DNA from: Bacteroidota bacterium
Lineage (GTDB): Bacteria > Bacteroidota > Bacteroidia > Flavobacteriales > Flavobacteriaceae
Assembly (NCBI GenBank): GCA_003650305.1
Contig: QMOV01000009.1
Coordinates: 1-43,840 of the forward strand
Length of the DNA stretch: 43,840 nucleotides
Direction: 5' to 3'
Numbering within the stretch: the stretch's first letter is position 1; each line of letters starts with the position of its first letter. The notes under the pieces are model-generated. The model did not search any database and had not been told where the DNA came from. It worked only from the letters and a program-made list of their open reading frames with translations. Of this stretch, positions 33,867 through 41,531 are shown piece after piece. The position numbers and the translations under genes are program-made.

Positions 33867-35197
33867 GACGATTAGTCATATTAGGAGCAGGAGAAAGCGG
33901 TGTTGGTACAGCACTTTTAGGACTGGAAAAAGGATTTGAAGTTTTTGTTTCAGATAAAGGAAATATAAAAGAAAAATATAAAGAAGTTCTTATACATAAT
34001 GAGATTGAATGCGAAGAAGATCAGCATACGGAACATAAAATTCTAAATGCTGATGTGGTAATGAAAAGCCCTGGAATTCCAGATGAAGTTGCAATAGTAA
34101 AAAAGTTGGTTGAACATAACATTTCTGTAATATCTGAAATTGAATTTGCTTCACAATTTACAGATGCAAATATTATAGGAATTACTGGAAGCAATGGTAA
34201 GACTACAACAACAATGATGATTCATCATATGTTAACTAATGCCGATTTTAATGCTGGTATTGCTGGAAATATTGGAGATAGTTTTGCTAGACAAGTTTCA
34301 AAAAGCAATTATGAGCATTACGTGTTAGAGTTGAGTAGTTTTCAGTTAGATGGCATCGAAAAATTTAAACCACACATTGCCATTATTACCAACATTACAC
34401 CAGACCATTTAGACAGATATGACTATAAGTTTGAAAACTACATTGCTTCAAAATTTAGAATTGCAATGAATCAAACCAAAGATGATTATCTTATTTATGA
34501 TGCTGACGATGAAGTGATAGTAAATTACTTAAAAATGAATCCAGTTCAATCTATATTATTACCATTTTCATTAGTAATTAAGGTAGATAATGGTGCGTAT
34601 TTAGAAGATAACAATATAAAAATAACAATAAAAAATAACCAAATAATTATGCCAACAGCAAACTTAACTTTAGAGGGAAAACATAATATAAAAAATGCCA
34701 TGGCAGCTTCAACTGTAGCGCATTTATTAAAAATAAGAAAGCACACTATTCGTGAGAGTTTAGAAAATTTTCAAGGGGCAGAACATCGATTGGAGCATGT
34801 ACTTCGAATAAATAAAGTGCAATACATAAATGACTCTAAAGCAACAAATGTAAATGCAACATATTATGCTTTAGAAAGCATGGATGCTCCAACAGTTTGG
34901 ATTGTTGGTGGTGAGGATAAGGGTAATAATTATAATGGATTATTTCCTTTTGTAAACGAAAAAGTGAAGGCAATTATATGTTTAGGTGTTGATAACAGAA
35001 AGTTGTTTCAAACATTTGGGAACATGGTAGATATTATAGTAGAAACCCAGTTTATGAGTGAAGCCATTAAAATAGCTTATAAAATAGCCGAAGCTGGAGA
35101 TAATGTGTTATTGTCACCAGCTTGTGCAAGTTTTGATTTATTTGAAAATTTTGAAGATAGAGGAAGACAATTTAAAGAAGCAGTTAGAAAACTATAA
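33842..35197 (+). CDS. murD: UDP-N-acetylmuramoyl-L-alanine--D-glutamate ligase MurD
   Basis: MurD adds D-Glu to UDP-MurNAc-L-Ala. The 451-residue protein has the nucleotide-binding LVILGAGESGVGTA, P-loop GITGSNGKTTTTMMIHH, ELSSFQLDG, NITPDHLDRYD and GQ-rich C-terminal NDSKATNVNATYYALESM. The start must be GTG at 33842: the in-frame codon 33836-33838 is TAA, and no other ATG, GTG or TTG precedes the GxGxxG motif. The first residues, MNQKSKIVRR, are encoded by the right end of the four-helix-bundle cassette, whose TAG stop overlaps this GTG. A native start such as MKRLVILG was probably lost. Otherwise intact. Confidence 0.95.
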   Translation: MNQKSKIVRRLVILGAGESGVGTALLGLEKGFEVFVSDKGNIKEKYKEVLIHNEIECEEDQHTEHKILNADVVMKSPGIPDEVAIVKKLVEHNISVISEIEFASQFTDANIIGITGSNGKTTTTMMIHHMLTNADFNAGIAGNIGDSFARQVSKSNYEHYVLELSSFQLDGIEKFKPHIAIITNITPDHLDRYDYKFENYIASKFRIAMNQTKDDYLIYDADDEVIVNYLKMNPVQSILLPFSLVIKVDNGAYLEDNNIKITIKNNQIIMPTANLTLEGKHNIKNAMAASTVAHLLKIRKHTIRESLENFQGAEHRLEHVLRINKVQYINDSKATNVNATYYALESMDAPTVWIVGGEDKGNNYNGLFPFVNEKVKAIICLGVDNRKLFQTFGNMVDIIVETQFMSEAIKIAYKIAEAGDNVLLSPACASFDLFENFEDRGRQFKEAVRKL

Positions 35198-35204
35198 ACA
35201 ATAT

Positions 35205-35252
35205 AACTATAATAATTCTCCCCTTTGGGGAGATGTCCGCAGGACAAATGGG
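35205..35252 (+). repeat. Double-hairpin repeat, copy B, ending at the ftsW start
   Basis: AACTATAA (35205-35212), then stem 1 TCTCCCC-TTT-GGGGAGA (35217-35233) and stem 2 GTCC-GCA-GGAC (35235-35245), then AAATGGG. Relative to copies A and C, two T-A pairs of stem 1 have become C-G pairs, a pair of compensatory changes. The ftsW ATG follows 3 bases after the GGG. Confidence 0.75.
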
Positions 35253-35255
35253 CTA

Positions 35256-36452
35256 ATGCAAACATTATTTAATAACATAAAAGGAGATCGTTTAATTTGG
35301 GCTATTGCAGCATTGCTTGCAATATTCTCGTTCCTTCCTGTTTATAGTGCAGCGAGTAATCTGGCATATATAAGTGGAAATGGTGATACCTTTAACTATT
35401 TTATTAAACATTTTGTACACCTCTTTTTAGGATTTTCAATAATGTATGGTGTCCATAAAATTCCATATCGCTATTTCAGAGGTTTATCTATGGTAATGAT
35501 TCCTGTTATTTTGGTGTTGTTGTTCATTACAATGTTTCAGTCAAATCCATCCGAAAGCTTAACCAATGCAAAGCGTTGGATTAGTGTTCCTTTTGTTGGG
35601 TTTACATTCCAGACTTCAACATTAGCATCAGTAGTATTAATGGTTTATGTAGCTAGATACTTATCTAAAATTAAAGATAGAATAGTCACTTTTAATGAAA
35701 CTATTATACCTTTATGGTTGCCTGTATTTTTAGTATTAGCTTTAATTCTTCCAGCTAATTTTTCAACAGCAGCTATTATGTTTACAATGGTAATGGCATT
35801 AGCATTTTTAGGAGGTTATCCTATTAAATATTTAGGCTTAATTGTAATAACAGGTGTTGCAGCGTTTTCAATTTTTATTCTTGTTGCCAAAGCTTTTCCA
35901 GATGCAATGCCAAACAGAGTAGATACTTGGATGAACAGAATAGAGAGCTTCACCAATGGAGAAGTTACTGAAGCCGATTACCAAATAGAGAAAGCCAAAA
36001 TTGCTATAGCCTCTGGTGGTATTCAAGGAGTAGGACCAGGAAAAAGTATTCAGAAGAATTTTTTACCCCAATCATCATCCGATTTTATTTATGCGATTAT
36101 AGTTGAAGAATATGGACTTATTGGAGGATTAATTTTAATGTTACTTTATTTATTGCTACTGTTTAGAATAGTAATTGTGTCTCATAAGGCTGAAACGCTT
36201 TTTGGTAAACTATTAGTAATAGGAGTTGGTTTACCAATTGTTTTTCAAGCATTAATAAATATGGCTGTTGCAGTAGAATTATTTCCAGTAACTGGACAAA
36301 CATTGCCACTAATAAGTAGTGGAGGAACATCTATTTGGATGACGTGTTTGGCAATTGGAATTATTTTAAGCGTTAGCGCAAAACGTCAAGAGATAAAAGA
36401 ACAGGAAGAAAATTTAGACAACCCATTAGAGATTTTGAGTGAAACTATCTAA
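35256..36452 (+). CDS. ftsW: Lipid II polymerase/division protein FtsW
   Basis: FtsW is the SEDS-family septal glycosyltransferase paired with FtsI. The 398-residue protein has about ten membrane segments. It carries KRWISVPFVGFTFQTSTLASV (positions 95-116) and the family's late signature GQTLPLISSGGTSIWMTC. Start choice: ATG 35256 (MQTLFNNIKG). A longer frame from 35103 would translate the end of murD and the double-hairpin repeat as LWGDVRRTNGL, which is not plausible. Downstream lies the second four-helix-bundle cassette. Confidence 0.94.
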   Translation: MQTLFNNIKGDRLIWAIAALLAIFSFLPVYSAASNLAYISGNGDTFNYFIKHFVHLFLGFSIMYGVHKIPYRYFRGLSMVMIPVILVLLFITMFQSNPSESLTNAKRWISVPFVGFTFQTSTLASVVLMVYVARYLSKIKDRIVTFNETIIPLWLPVFLVLALILPANFSTAAIMFTMVMALAFLGGYPIKYLGLIVITGVAAFSIFILVAKAFPDAMPNRVDTWMNRIESFTNGEVTEADYQIEKAKIAIASGGIQGVGPGKSIQKNFLPQSSSDFIYAIIVEEYGLIGGLILMLLYLLLLFRIVIVSHKAETLFGKLLVIGVGLPIVFQALINMAVAVELFPVTGQTLPLISSGGTSIWMTCLAIGIILSVSAKRQEIKEQEENLDNPLEILSETI

Positions 36453-36948
36453 AATTACGATTTGAGATTTTAGAATTACGATTTATTAAATGAAACGAGC
36501 AAGTTAAAAGCTTTCTCAACCAGAGAAATGATTAATAATGAACAGCATGTGACCATTGAAAACAATAAGAATAAACACATGAAAGAAATATTAAAAAAAC
36601 GAACTAAAAAATATGCTGCTGATTGTTGGCATCTGTGTACAAAATTTCCTGTTTCAAGAGAGTATAATGCCTTTTGTAATCAATTAATAAGATGTTCTAG
36701 TGCTGTTGGAACTAATTATAGAGCAGCTTGTAGAGCGAAATCTACGACTGATTTTATTAATAAATTAAAAATAGTAGAGGAAGAAACAGATGAAAGCATG
36801 TATTTTTTAGAGTTACTTTTAGAGGTAAGCGATAAAGAACATTTAGAAATGAAAAGATTACATAAAGAAGGAAATGAATTATTATCGATTGTTGTCGCAT
36901 CAATCAAAACAATGAGAAATCGTAAATCGTGAATCGTAAATCTAAAAT
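36453..36948 (+). mobile_element. Four-helix-bundle (IVS-type) cassette 2, between ftsW and murG
   Basis: Terminal inverted repeats: ATTTTAGAATTACGATTTA (36467-36485) matches the reverse complement of 36930-36948 at 17 of 19 bases. A further AATTACGATTTGAG lies outside the left arm, starting right after the ftsW stop. The cassette carries one intact four-helix-bundle gene. It is related to cassette 1 by gene and end sequences but has about 90 extra bases (36490-36578) before its gene. The right arm lies inside the murG reading frame. Confidence 0.7.
36579..36932 (+). CDS. Four-helix-bundle protein of the 23S rRNA IVS family, intact
   Basis: 117 residues starting [20 protein letters not shown]. 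Conserved family stretches: [46 protein letters not shown] and [14 protein letters not shown], with a charged helical tail. All-helical, no signal peptide or catalytic motif. ATG 36579 is chosen because it aligns with the start of the broken copy at 33492; an upstream in-frame ATG at 36528 would add 17 residues (MINNEQHVTIENNKNKH). Its TGA stop overlaps the GTG start of murG (GTGA). Related proteins occur in 23S rRNA intervening sequences and near diversity-generating retroelements. Function is unknown. Confidence 0.85.
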   Translation: MKEILKKRTKKYAADCWHLCTKFPVSREYNAFCNQLIRCSSAVGTNYRAACRAKSTTDFINKLKIVEEETDESMYFLELLLEVSDKEHLEMKRLHKEGNELLSIVVASIKTMRNRKS

Positions 36949-38041
36949 ATATAAAATCATTTTATCTGGCGGAGGAACTGGAGGACATATTTATCCTGCA
37001 ATCTCGATTGCTAACGAATTAAAATCCCGTTTTCCAAACGCAGAGTTTTTGTTTGTTGGAGCAAAAAATAAAATGGAAATGGAAAAAATACCACAAGCTG
37101 GATATAAAATTGAAGGACTTTGGATTTCTGGCATTCAACGTAAGCTAACACTTAAAAACATATCATTTCTTTTTAAGCTTATAAGTAGTTTGTTTAAGTC
37201 AAGAAAAATATTAAATGCATTTAAACCAGACGTAGCAGTTGGCACAGGTGGTTTTGCAAGTGGTCCATTATTACAAATGGCAGTTTCTAAAAGAATACCG
37301 AGTTTAATTCAAGAACAGAATTCTTATCCAGGAATTACAAATAAGATACTGGCAAAAAAAGCAAATAAAATATGTGTGGCTTATGATGGTTTAGAGCATT
37401 TTTTTCCAAAGAATAAAATAATAAAAACAGGAAATCCAGTACGACAAGATATATTAAACATAGACAATAATTCAATAGAAGCTAAAGATTATTTTAAACT
37501 TAAACATAATAAAATTACGCTTTTAATTATTGGAGGAAGTTTAGGAGCAAGACGAATAAATCAATTAGTAGAGGATAAGTTGGAGTTTTTTCAAACCCAA
37601 AACGTGCAAATTATTTGGCAATGTGGCAAGTTGTATTATAACGCATATAAACAATATAATGATCAAGAGTATGCACAAGTACATGCCTTTTTGAATAGGA
37701 TGGATATGGCTTATGGAGCAGCAGATATTATCATTTCAAGAGCAGGAGCAAGTTCGGTTTCCGAATTATGTGTAGTAGGAAAGCCAGTAATTTTTATTCC
37801 ATCTCCAAATGTTGCAGAAGACCATCAAACCAAAAATGCAAATGCTATTGTAGAAAAAGAAGGAGCGATTTTAATTAAAGAAGAAGATTTAGAAATAGAC
37901 TTCGAAAATAAGTTTTCACAATTGGTGAATTCGCAGGAAAAACAACAAGAATTAGGGGTAAACATAAAAAAATTAGCTTTGGTTAATGCAACAAAAGATA
38001 TAGCAGACGAAGTTGAAAAGCTTTTGAATAAAGACAATTAA
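36929..38041 (+). CDS. murG: UDP-GlcNAc:lipid I N-acetylglucosaminyltransferase MurG
   Basis: MurG converts lipid I to lipid II at the inner face of the cytoplasmic membrane. The 370-residue GT28 protein has [53 protein letters not shown] and the UDP-GlcNAc site [11 protein letters not shown]. The only possible start is GTG 36929: an in-frame TAA lies at 36923-36925 and no ATG/GTG/TTG follows before GGGTGG. The first residues, MNRKSKIYK, come from the right arm of the cassette. They match the MNQKSKI start of MurD, which came from the other cassette. Confidence 0.95.
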   Translation: MNRKSKIYKIILSGGGTGGHIYPAISIANELKSRFPNAEFLFVGAKNKMEMEKIPQAGYKIEGLWISGIQRKLTLKNISFLFKLISSLFKSRKILNAFKPDVAVGTGGFASGPLLQMAVSKRIPSLIQEQNSYPGITNKILAKKANKICVAYDGLEHFFPKNKIIKTGNPVRQDILNIDNNSIEAKDYFKLKHNKITLLIIGGSLGARRINQLVEDKLEFFQTQNVQIIWQCGKLYYNAYKQYNDQEYAQVHAFLNRMDMAYGAADIIISRAGASSVSELCVVGKPVIFIPSPNVAEDHQTKNANAIVEKEGAILIKEEDLEIDFENKFSQLVNSQEKQQELGVNIKKLALVNATKDIADEVEKLLNKDN

Positions 38042-38042
38042 T

Positions 38043-38089
38043 AACTATAAAATTTTTCCCTTTGGGAAAATGTCCGAAGGACAAAAGGG
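38043..38089 (+). repeat. Double-hairpin repeat, copy C, ending at the murC start
   Basis: AACTATAA (38043-38050), stem 1 TTTTCCC-TTT-GGGAAAA (38054-38070), stem 2 GTCC-GAA-GGAC (38072-38082), then AAAAGGG. The murC ATG follows after a single T. From stem 1 to the end it is identical to copy A. Confidence 0.75.
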
Positions 38090-38090
38090 T

Positions 38091-39443
38091 ATGAATTTAA
38101 ACAGCATACATAACATTTATTTTATTGGCATTGGTGGTATTGGCATGAGTGCACTTGCTCGATATTTTGTTGCTAATAAAAAGAATGTTGCTGGTTACGA
38201 TAAGACTCAAACAGAAATTACAAACCAGCTTGAAGAACAAAATATTATAGTTCATTATGAAGATGATGTAAACAATATCGATAAACGTTATTTAAACCCA
38301 GAAACCACTTTAGTAGTTTACACACCTGCTATTCCAAAAAACAATAAAGAACTTACATACTTTTTAAATAATAGTTTTCAGGTTTTAAAACGTTCTCAAG
38401 TTTTAGGTTTAATTACTAATAACAAAACGTGCATTGCAATAGCTGGAACACATGGTAAAACAACTACCACAAGTATTTTAGGGCATTTGTTAAAAGAATG
38501 TAATGTTGAAGTTACAGCATTTTTAGGAGGAATAAGTGAGAATTATAATTCTAATCTCATTCTTGAGGGTAATAAAGTTTTTGTAGTTGAAGCCGATGAA
38601 TTTGATCGTTCATTTTTAACATTATCTCCAGATTTTGCTTGTATAACATCTATAGATGCAGACCATTTAGATATTTATGGTAAAGCGGAAGACTTAGAAA
38701 AATCATTTATAGCATTTACAAAAAAATTAAAACCTAATGGAAAACTATTCGTAAAAAAAGGATTGCCAATAAAAGGCATTACTTATGCTCTTGAAGAAGA
38801 TGCAGATTACACAGCTACAAACATAAAAATAAAAAAAGGAGTTTATATGTTTGACGTTAAAACACCGAGTCAAAATATTGAAAATTTAAAATTTAACCTA
38901 CCAGGTAGACATAATTTGTCGAATGCATTAATTGCACTGGCAATGGCTGTAGAATTTGGTTGCTCTCCTTACAGTCTTGCCAGCGCATTAGCATCTTACA
39001 AAGGTGTAAAGCGCAGATTTACTTATCAAATTAAAACAGAAAAATTAATATTTATAGACGATTATGCGCATCATCCAACAGAGATAAATGCAGTATATCA
39101 AGCTGTGGGCGAGATGTATCCTAACCGAAAAGCATTAGTGATTTTTCAACCACATCTATATAGTAGAACACGGGATTTTGCAGATGAGTTTGCACAAAGC
39201 TTGTCACAATTTGATACAGTATTGTTGTTAGATATTTATCCAGCTCGTGAATTGCCAATCGAAGGTGTTACATCACAATGGTTATTAAGTAAAATAAATA
39301 ACATAAACAAGAAGCTCATTTTGAAATCTGAAATCGTTTCAGAAATAAAAAAGAATAATGCGCAAATTATCTTAACTCTAGGAGCTGGAGATATTGGAGC
39401 AGAAGTAAAACATATTAAACAAGAATTAGACATTGCGAGTTAA
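38091..39443 (+). CDS. murC: UDP-N-acetylmuramate--L-alanine ligase MurC
   Basis: MurC starts the stem peptide by adding L-Ala to UDP-MurNAc. The 450-residue protein has IYFIGIGGIGMSALARYF, P-loop AGTHGKTTTTSIL, EADEFDRSFLTL, SIDADHLDIYG and DDYAHHPTEINAV. ATG 38091 (MNLNSIHNIYF) is used. The frame is open 7 codons further up to ATG 38070, but that would translate the double-hairpin repeat as MSEGQKG. The last 11 bases overlap ftsQ. Confidence 0.95.
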   Translation: MNLNSIHNIYFIGIGGIGMSALARYFVANKKNVAGYDKTQTEITNQLEEQNIIVHYEDDVNNIDKRYLNPETTLVVYTPAIPKNNKELTYFLNNSFQVLKRSQVLGLITNNKTCIAIAGTHGKTTTTSILGHLLKECNVEVTAFLGGISENYNSNLILEGNKVFVVEADEFDRSFLTLSPDFACITSIDADHLDIYGKAEDLEKSFIAFTKKLKPNGKLFVKKGLPIKGITYALEEDADYTATNIKIKKGVYMFDVKTPSQNIENLKFNLPGRHNLSNALIALAMAVEFGCSPYSLASALASYKGVKRRFTYQIKTEKLIFIDDYAHHPTEINAVYQAVGEMYPNRKALVIFQPHLYSRTRDFADEFAQSLSQFDTVLLLDIYPARELPIEGVTSQWLLSKINNINKKLILKSEIVSEIKKNNAQIILTLGAGDIGAEVKHIKQELDIAS

Positions 39444-40152
39444 CTGGAATTACATAAAGGCATTGGTTTTATTGGTGTTGGTAAGCTTTTTGTTTGCTTT
39501 TTCAACAAAGCGAAATGCAGAGCGAAATCTTACTAAAATTGATATAAACTTTATTGGAGAAGACAATTTATTTATCACTCATGAAATGGTTAATAAATTG
39601 TTAATACAAAATGAACAGGACGTTACGAACGTGGCTAAAGAAATTTTAGATTTGAATGAGTTAGAAACTGCCCTAAATTCTAATTCCATGATTAAAAAAG
39701 CACAAGTATATCTTACTGTAAATGGTGAGGTTAGAGCAGATGTTATTCAGCGCAAACCCATAGCAAGGGTAAGCACAAATGCATTTTATTATATAGATGA
39801 TGAAGGCTTATTTATGCCTTTATCTAAAAATTATACAGCTCGTGTGCCTTTAGTTAAAGGTTATGTCGAAAAAAACAACCTGAATACTATTTTTAAAATA
39901 GCAGATAAAATATATAGAGACCCATTTTTAAAAACACATATCGTAGAGATTTATCAAAAACAAGATAACACGATAATACTCAAAACTAGAGTGTTAGATT
40001 TCGAAATTGTTATAGGAAATTTAGATAGGTTAGATAAAAAAATAAACAATTTTAAAGCCTTTTATCAAAAAGCAAAAAAAGATAGAACGCTAAAAAAATA
40101 TAGTAAAGTGAATTTACAATTTGAAAACCAAGTGGTATGTACTAAAAAGTAA
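39433..40152 (+). CDS. ftsQ: Cell division protein FtsQ
   Basis: A 239-residue bitopic protein: short cytoplasmic start, one membrane helix (ALVLLVLVSFLFAFST, about residues 10-25), a POTRA domain (IDINFIGEDNLFITHEMVNKLL) and a FtsQ domain (AQVYLTVNGEVRADVIQRKPIARV). FtsQ links the early and late divisome. Translation starts at TTG (MRVNWNYIK) inside the end of murC. ftsA follows after 3 bases. Confidence 0.9.
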   Translation: MRVNWNYIKALVLLVLVSFLFAFSTKRNAERNLTKIDINFIGEDNLFITHEMVNKLLIQNEQDVTNVAKEILDLNELETALNSNSMIKKAQVYLTVNGEVRADVIQRKPIARVSTNAFYYIDDEGLFMPLSKNYTARVPLVKGYVEKNNLNTIFKIADKIYRDPFLKTHIVEIYQKQDNTIILKTRVLDFEIVIGNLDRLDKKINNFKAFYQKAKKDRTLKKYSKVNLQFENQVVCTKK

Positions 40153-40155
40153 ACG

Positions 40156-41472
40156 ATGGAGAGCAAAAAAATTTCAGTAGGATTAGACATAGGAACAACA
40201 AAGATTGTGGCTATGATAGGTCGCAAAAACGAATACGGTAAATTAGAAATTCTTGGTATTGGTAGATCAAAAAGTTTAGGTGTTCATAGAGGTGTTGTTA
40301 ATAATATAACACAAACCATCCAATCTATACAGCAAGCAGTACAAGATGCCGAAACCGAATCTGGTGAAACAATTCAAGAAGTTATAGTAGGTATTGCAGG
40401 ACAACATATTAGAAGCCTTCAGCATAGTGATTACATTACTCGAGCAAATTCTGAGTTGGTTATAGACGAAGACGATATTGATCTTTTAGTTAATCAAGTA
40501 CATAAACTTGTTATGTTACCAGGCGAAGAAATTATTCATGTATTACCACAGGATTATAAAGTTGATGGGCAAGCCGAAATAAAAGAACCAATAGGAATGT
40601 ATGGCGGACGACTAGAAGCCAATTTTCATGTTGTGGTAGGACAAGTATCTTCTATTAGAAATATTGGTCGCTGTGTTAAAAGTGCTGGTTTAGAATTAGA
40701 AGGTATAACATTAGAGCCTTTAGCATCAGCAAATGCGGTATTAAGCCAAGAAGAAAAAGAAGCAGGAGTGGCTTTAATTGATATTGGTGGAGGAACAACA
40801 GATTTAGCAATTTTTAGAGATGGCATAATTCGTCATACGGCTGTTATACCTTTCGGCGGAAATGTCATAACAGAAGATATTAAAGAAGGCTGTTCTATAA
40901 TAGAAAAACAAGCAGAATTATTAAAAATAAAATTTGGATCGGCTTGGCCAGGAGAAAATAAAGACAATGAAATTGTTTCAATTCCTGGATTAAGAGGTAG
41001 AGAACCAAAGGAAATTACTTTAAAAAACCTTTCTAAAATTATACATGCTCGAGTAGTAGAAATAGTAGAACAAGTATATGTAGAAATTAAAAACTATGGT
41101 CACGAAGAGCAAAAGAAAAAACTTATTGCTGGAATTGTATTAACAGGAGGAGGAAGCCAATTAAAACATTTAAAACAGCTTGTAGAATATATTACAGGAA
41201 TGGATACTAGAGTAGGTTATCCCAACGAACATTTAGCTGGAGACAGTGACGATGAAGTCACAAGCCCTTTGTACGCAACTGCAGTTGGATTGGTAATGGA
41301 TGGTTTGCGAAGACAAGAAAAAAAATGTTTGGAAAAGGTTGAAGAAGCAACGCACCAATTTGGAGAATACGATGATGAAAATAATGAACAAGGACAGCCA
41401 AAAAAAGAGAGAAAATCATTTTTAGATAAATTAACTGAACGCGTAAAAGATTTTTTAGACAACGCAGAGTAA
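40156..41472 (+). CDS. ftsA: Cell division protein FtsA
   Basis: FtsA is an actin-like ATPase that tethers FtsZ to the membrane. The 438-residue protein has the actin-fold phosphate 1 motif VGLDIGTTKIVAMIG, the SHS2/1C domain with EIIHVLPQDYKVDG, phosphate 2 LIDIGGGTTDLAIF, and adenosine motif GIVLTGGGSQLKHL. It ends in an amphipathic helix (SFLDKLTERVKDFLDN) that serves as membrane anchor. Normal length for the phylum. Confidence 0.95.
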   Translation: MESKKISVGLDIGTTKIVAMIGRKNEYGKLEILGIGRSKSLGVHRGVVNNITQTIQSIQQAVQDAETESGETIQEVIVGIAGQHIRSLQHSDYITRANSELVIDEDDIDLLVNQVHKLVMLPGEEIIHVLPQDYKVDGQAEIKEPIGMYGGRLEANFHVVVGQVSSIRNIGRCVKSAGLELEGITLEPLASANAVLSQEEKEAGVALIDIGGGTTDLAIFRDGIIRHTAVIPFGGNVITEDIKEGCSIIEKQAELLKIKFGSAWPGENKDNEIVSIPGLRGREPKEITLKNLSKIIHARVVEIVEQVYVEIKNYGHEEQKKKLIAGIVLTGGGSQLKHLKQLVEYITGMDTRVGYPNEHLAGDSDDEVTSPLYATAVGLVMDGLRRQEKKCLEKVEEATHQFGEYDDENNEQGQPKKERKSFLDKLTERVKDFLDNAE

Positions 41473-41531
41473 AAAACATAATTAATTAATCAACAATATT
41501 GAACAAAAACAAAACCAGTAAATCTAATTTT

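Noticed and set aside
35103-35255. N-terminal extension of ftsW in the longest open frame
   Set aside because: It translates the end of murD and a non-coding repeat; the conserved protein begins at 35256.
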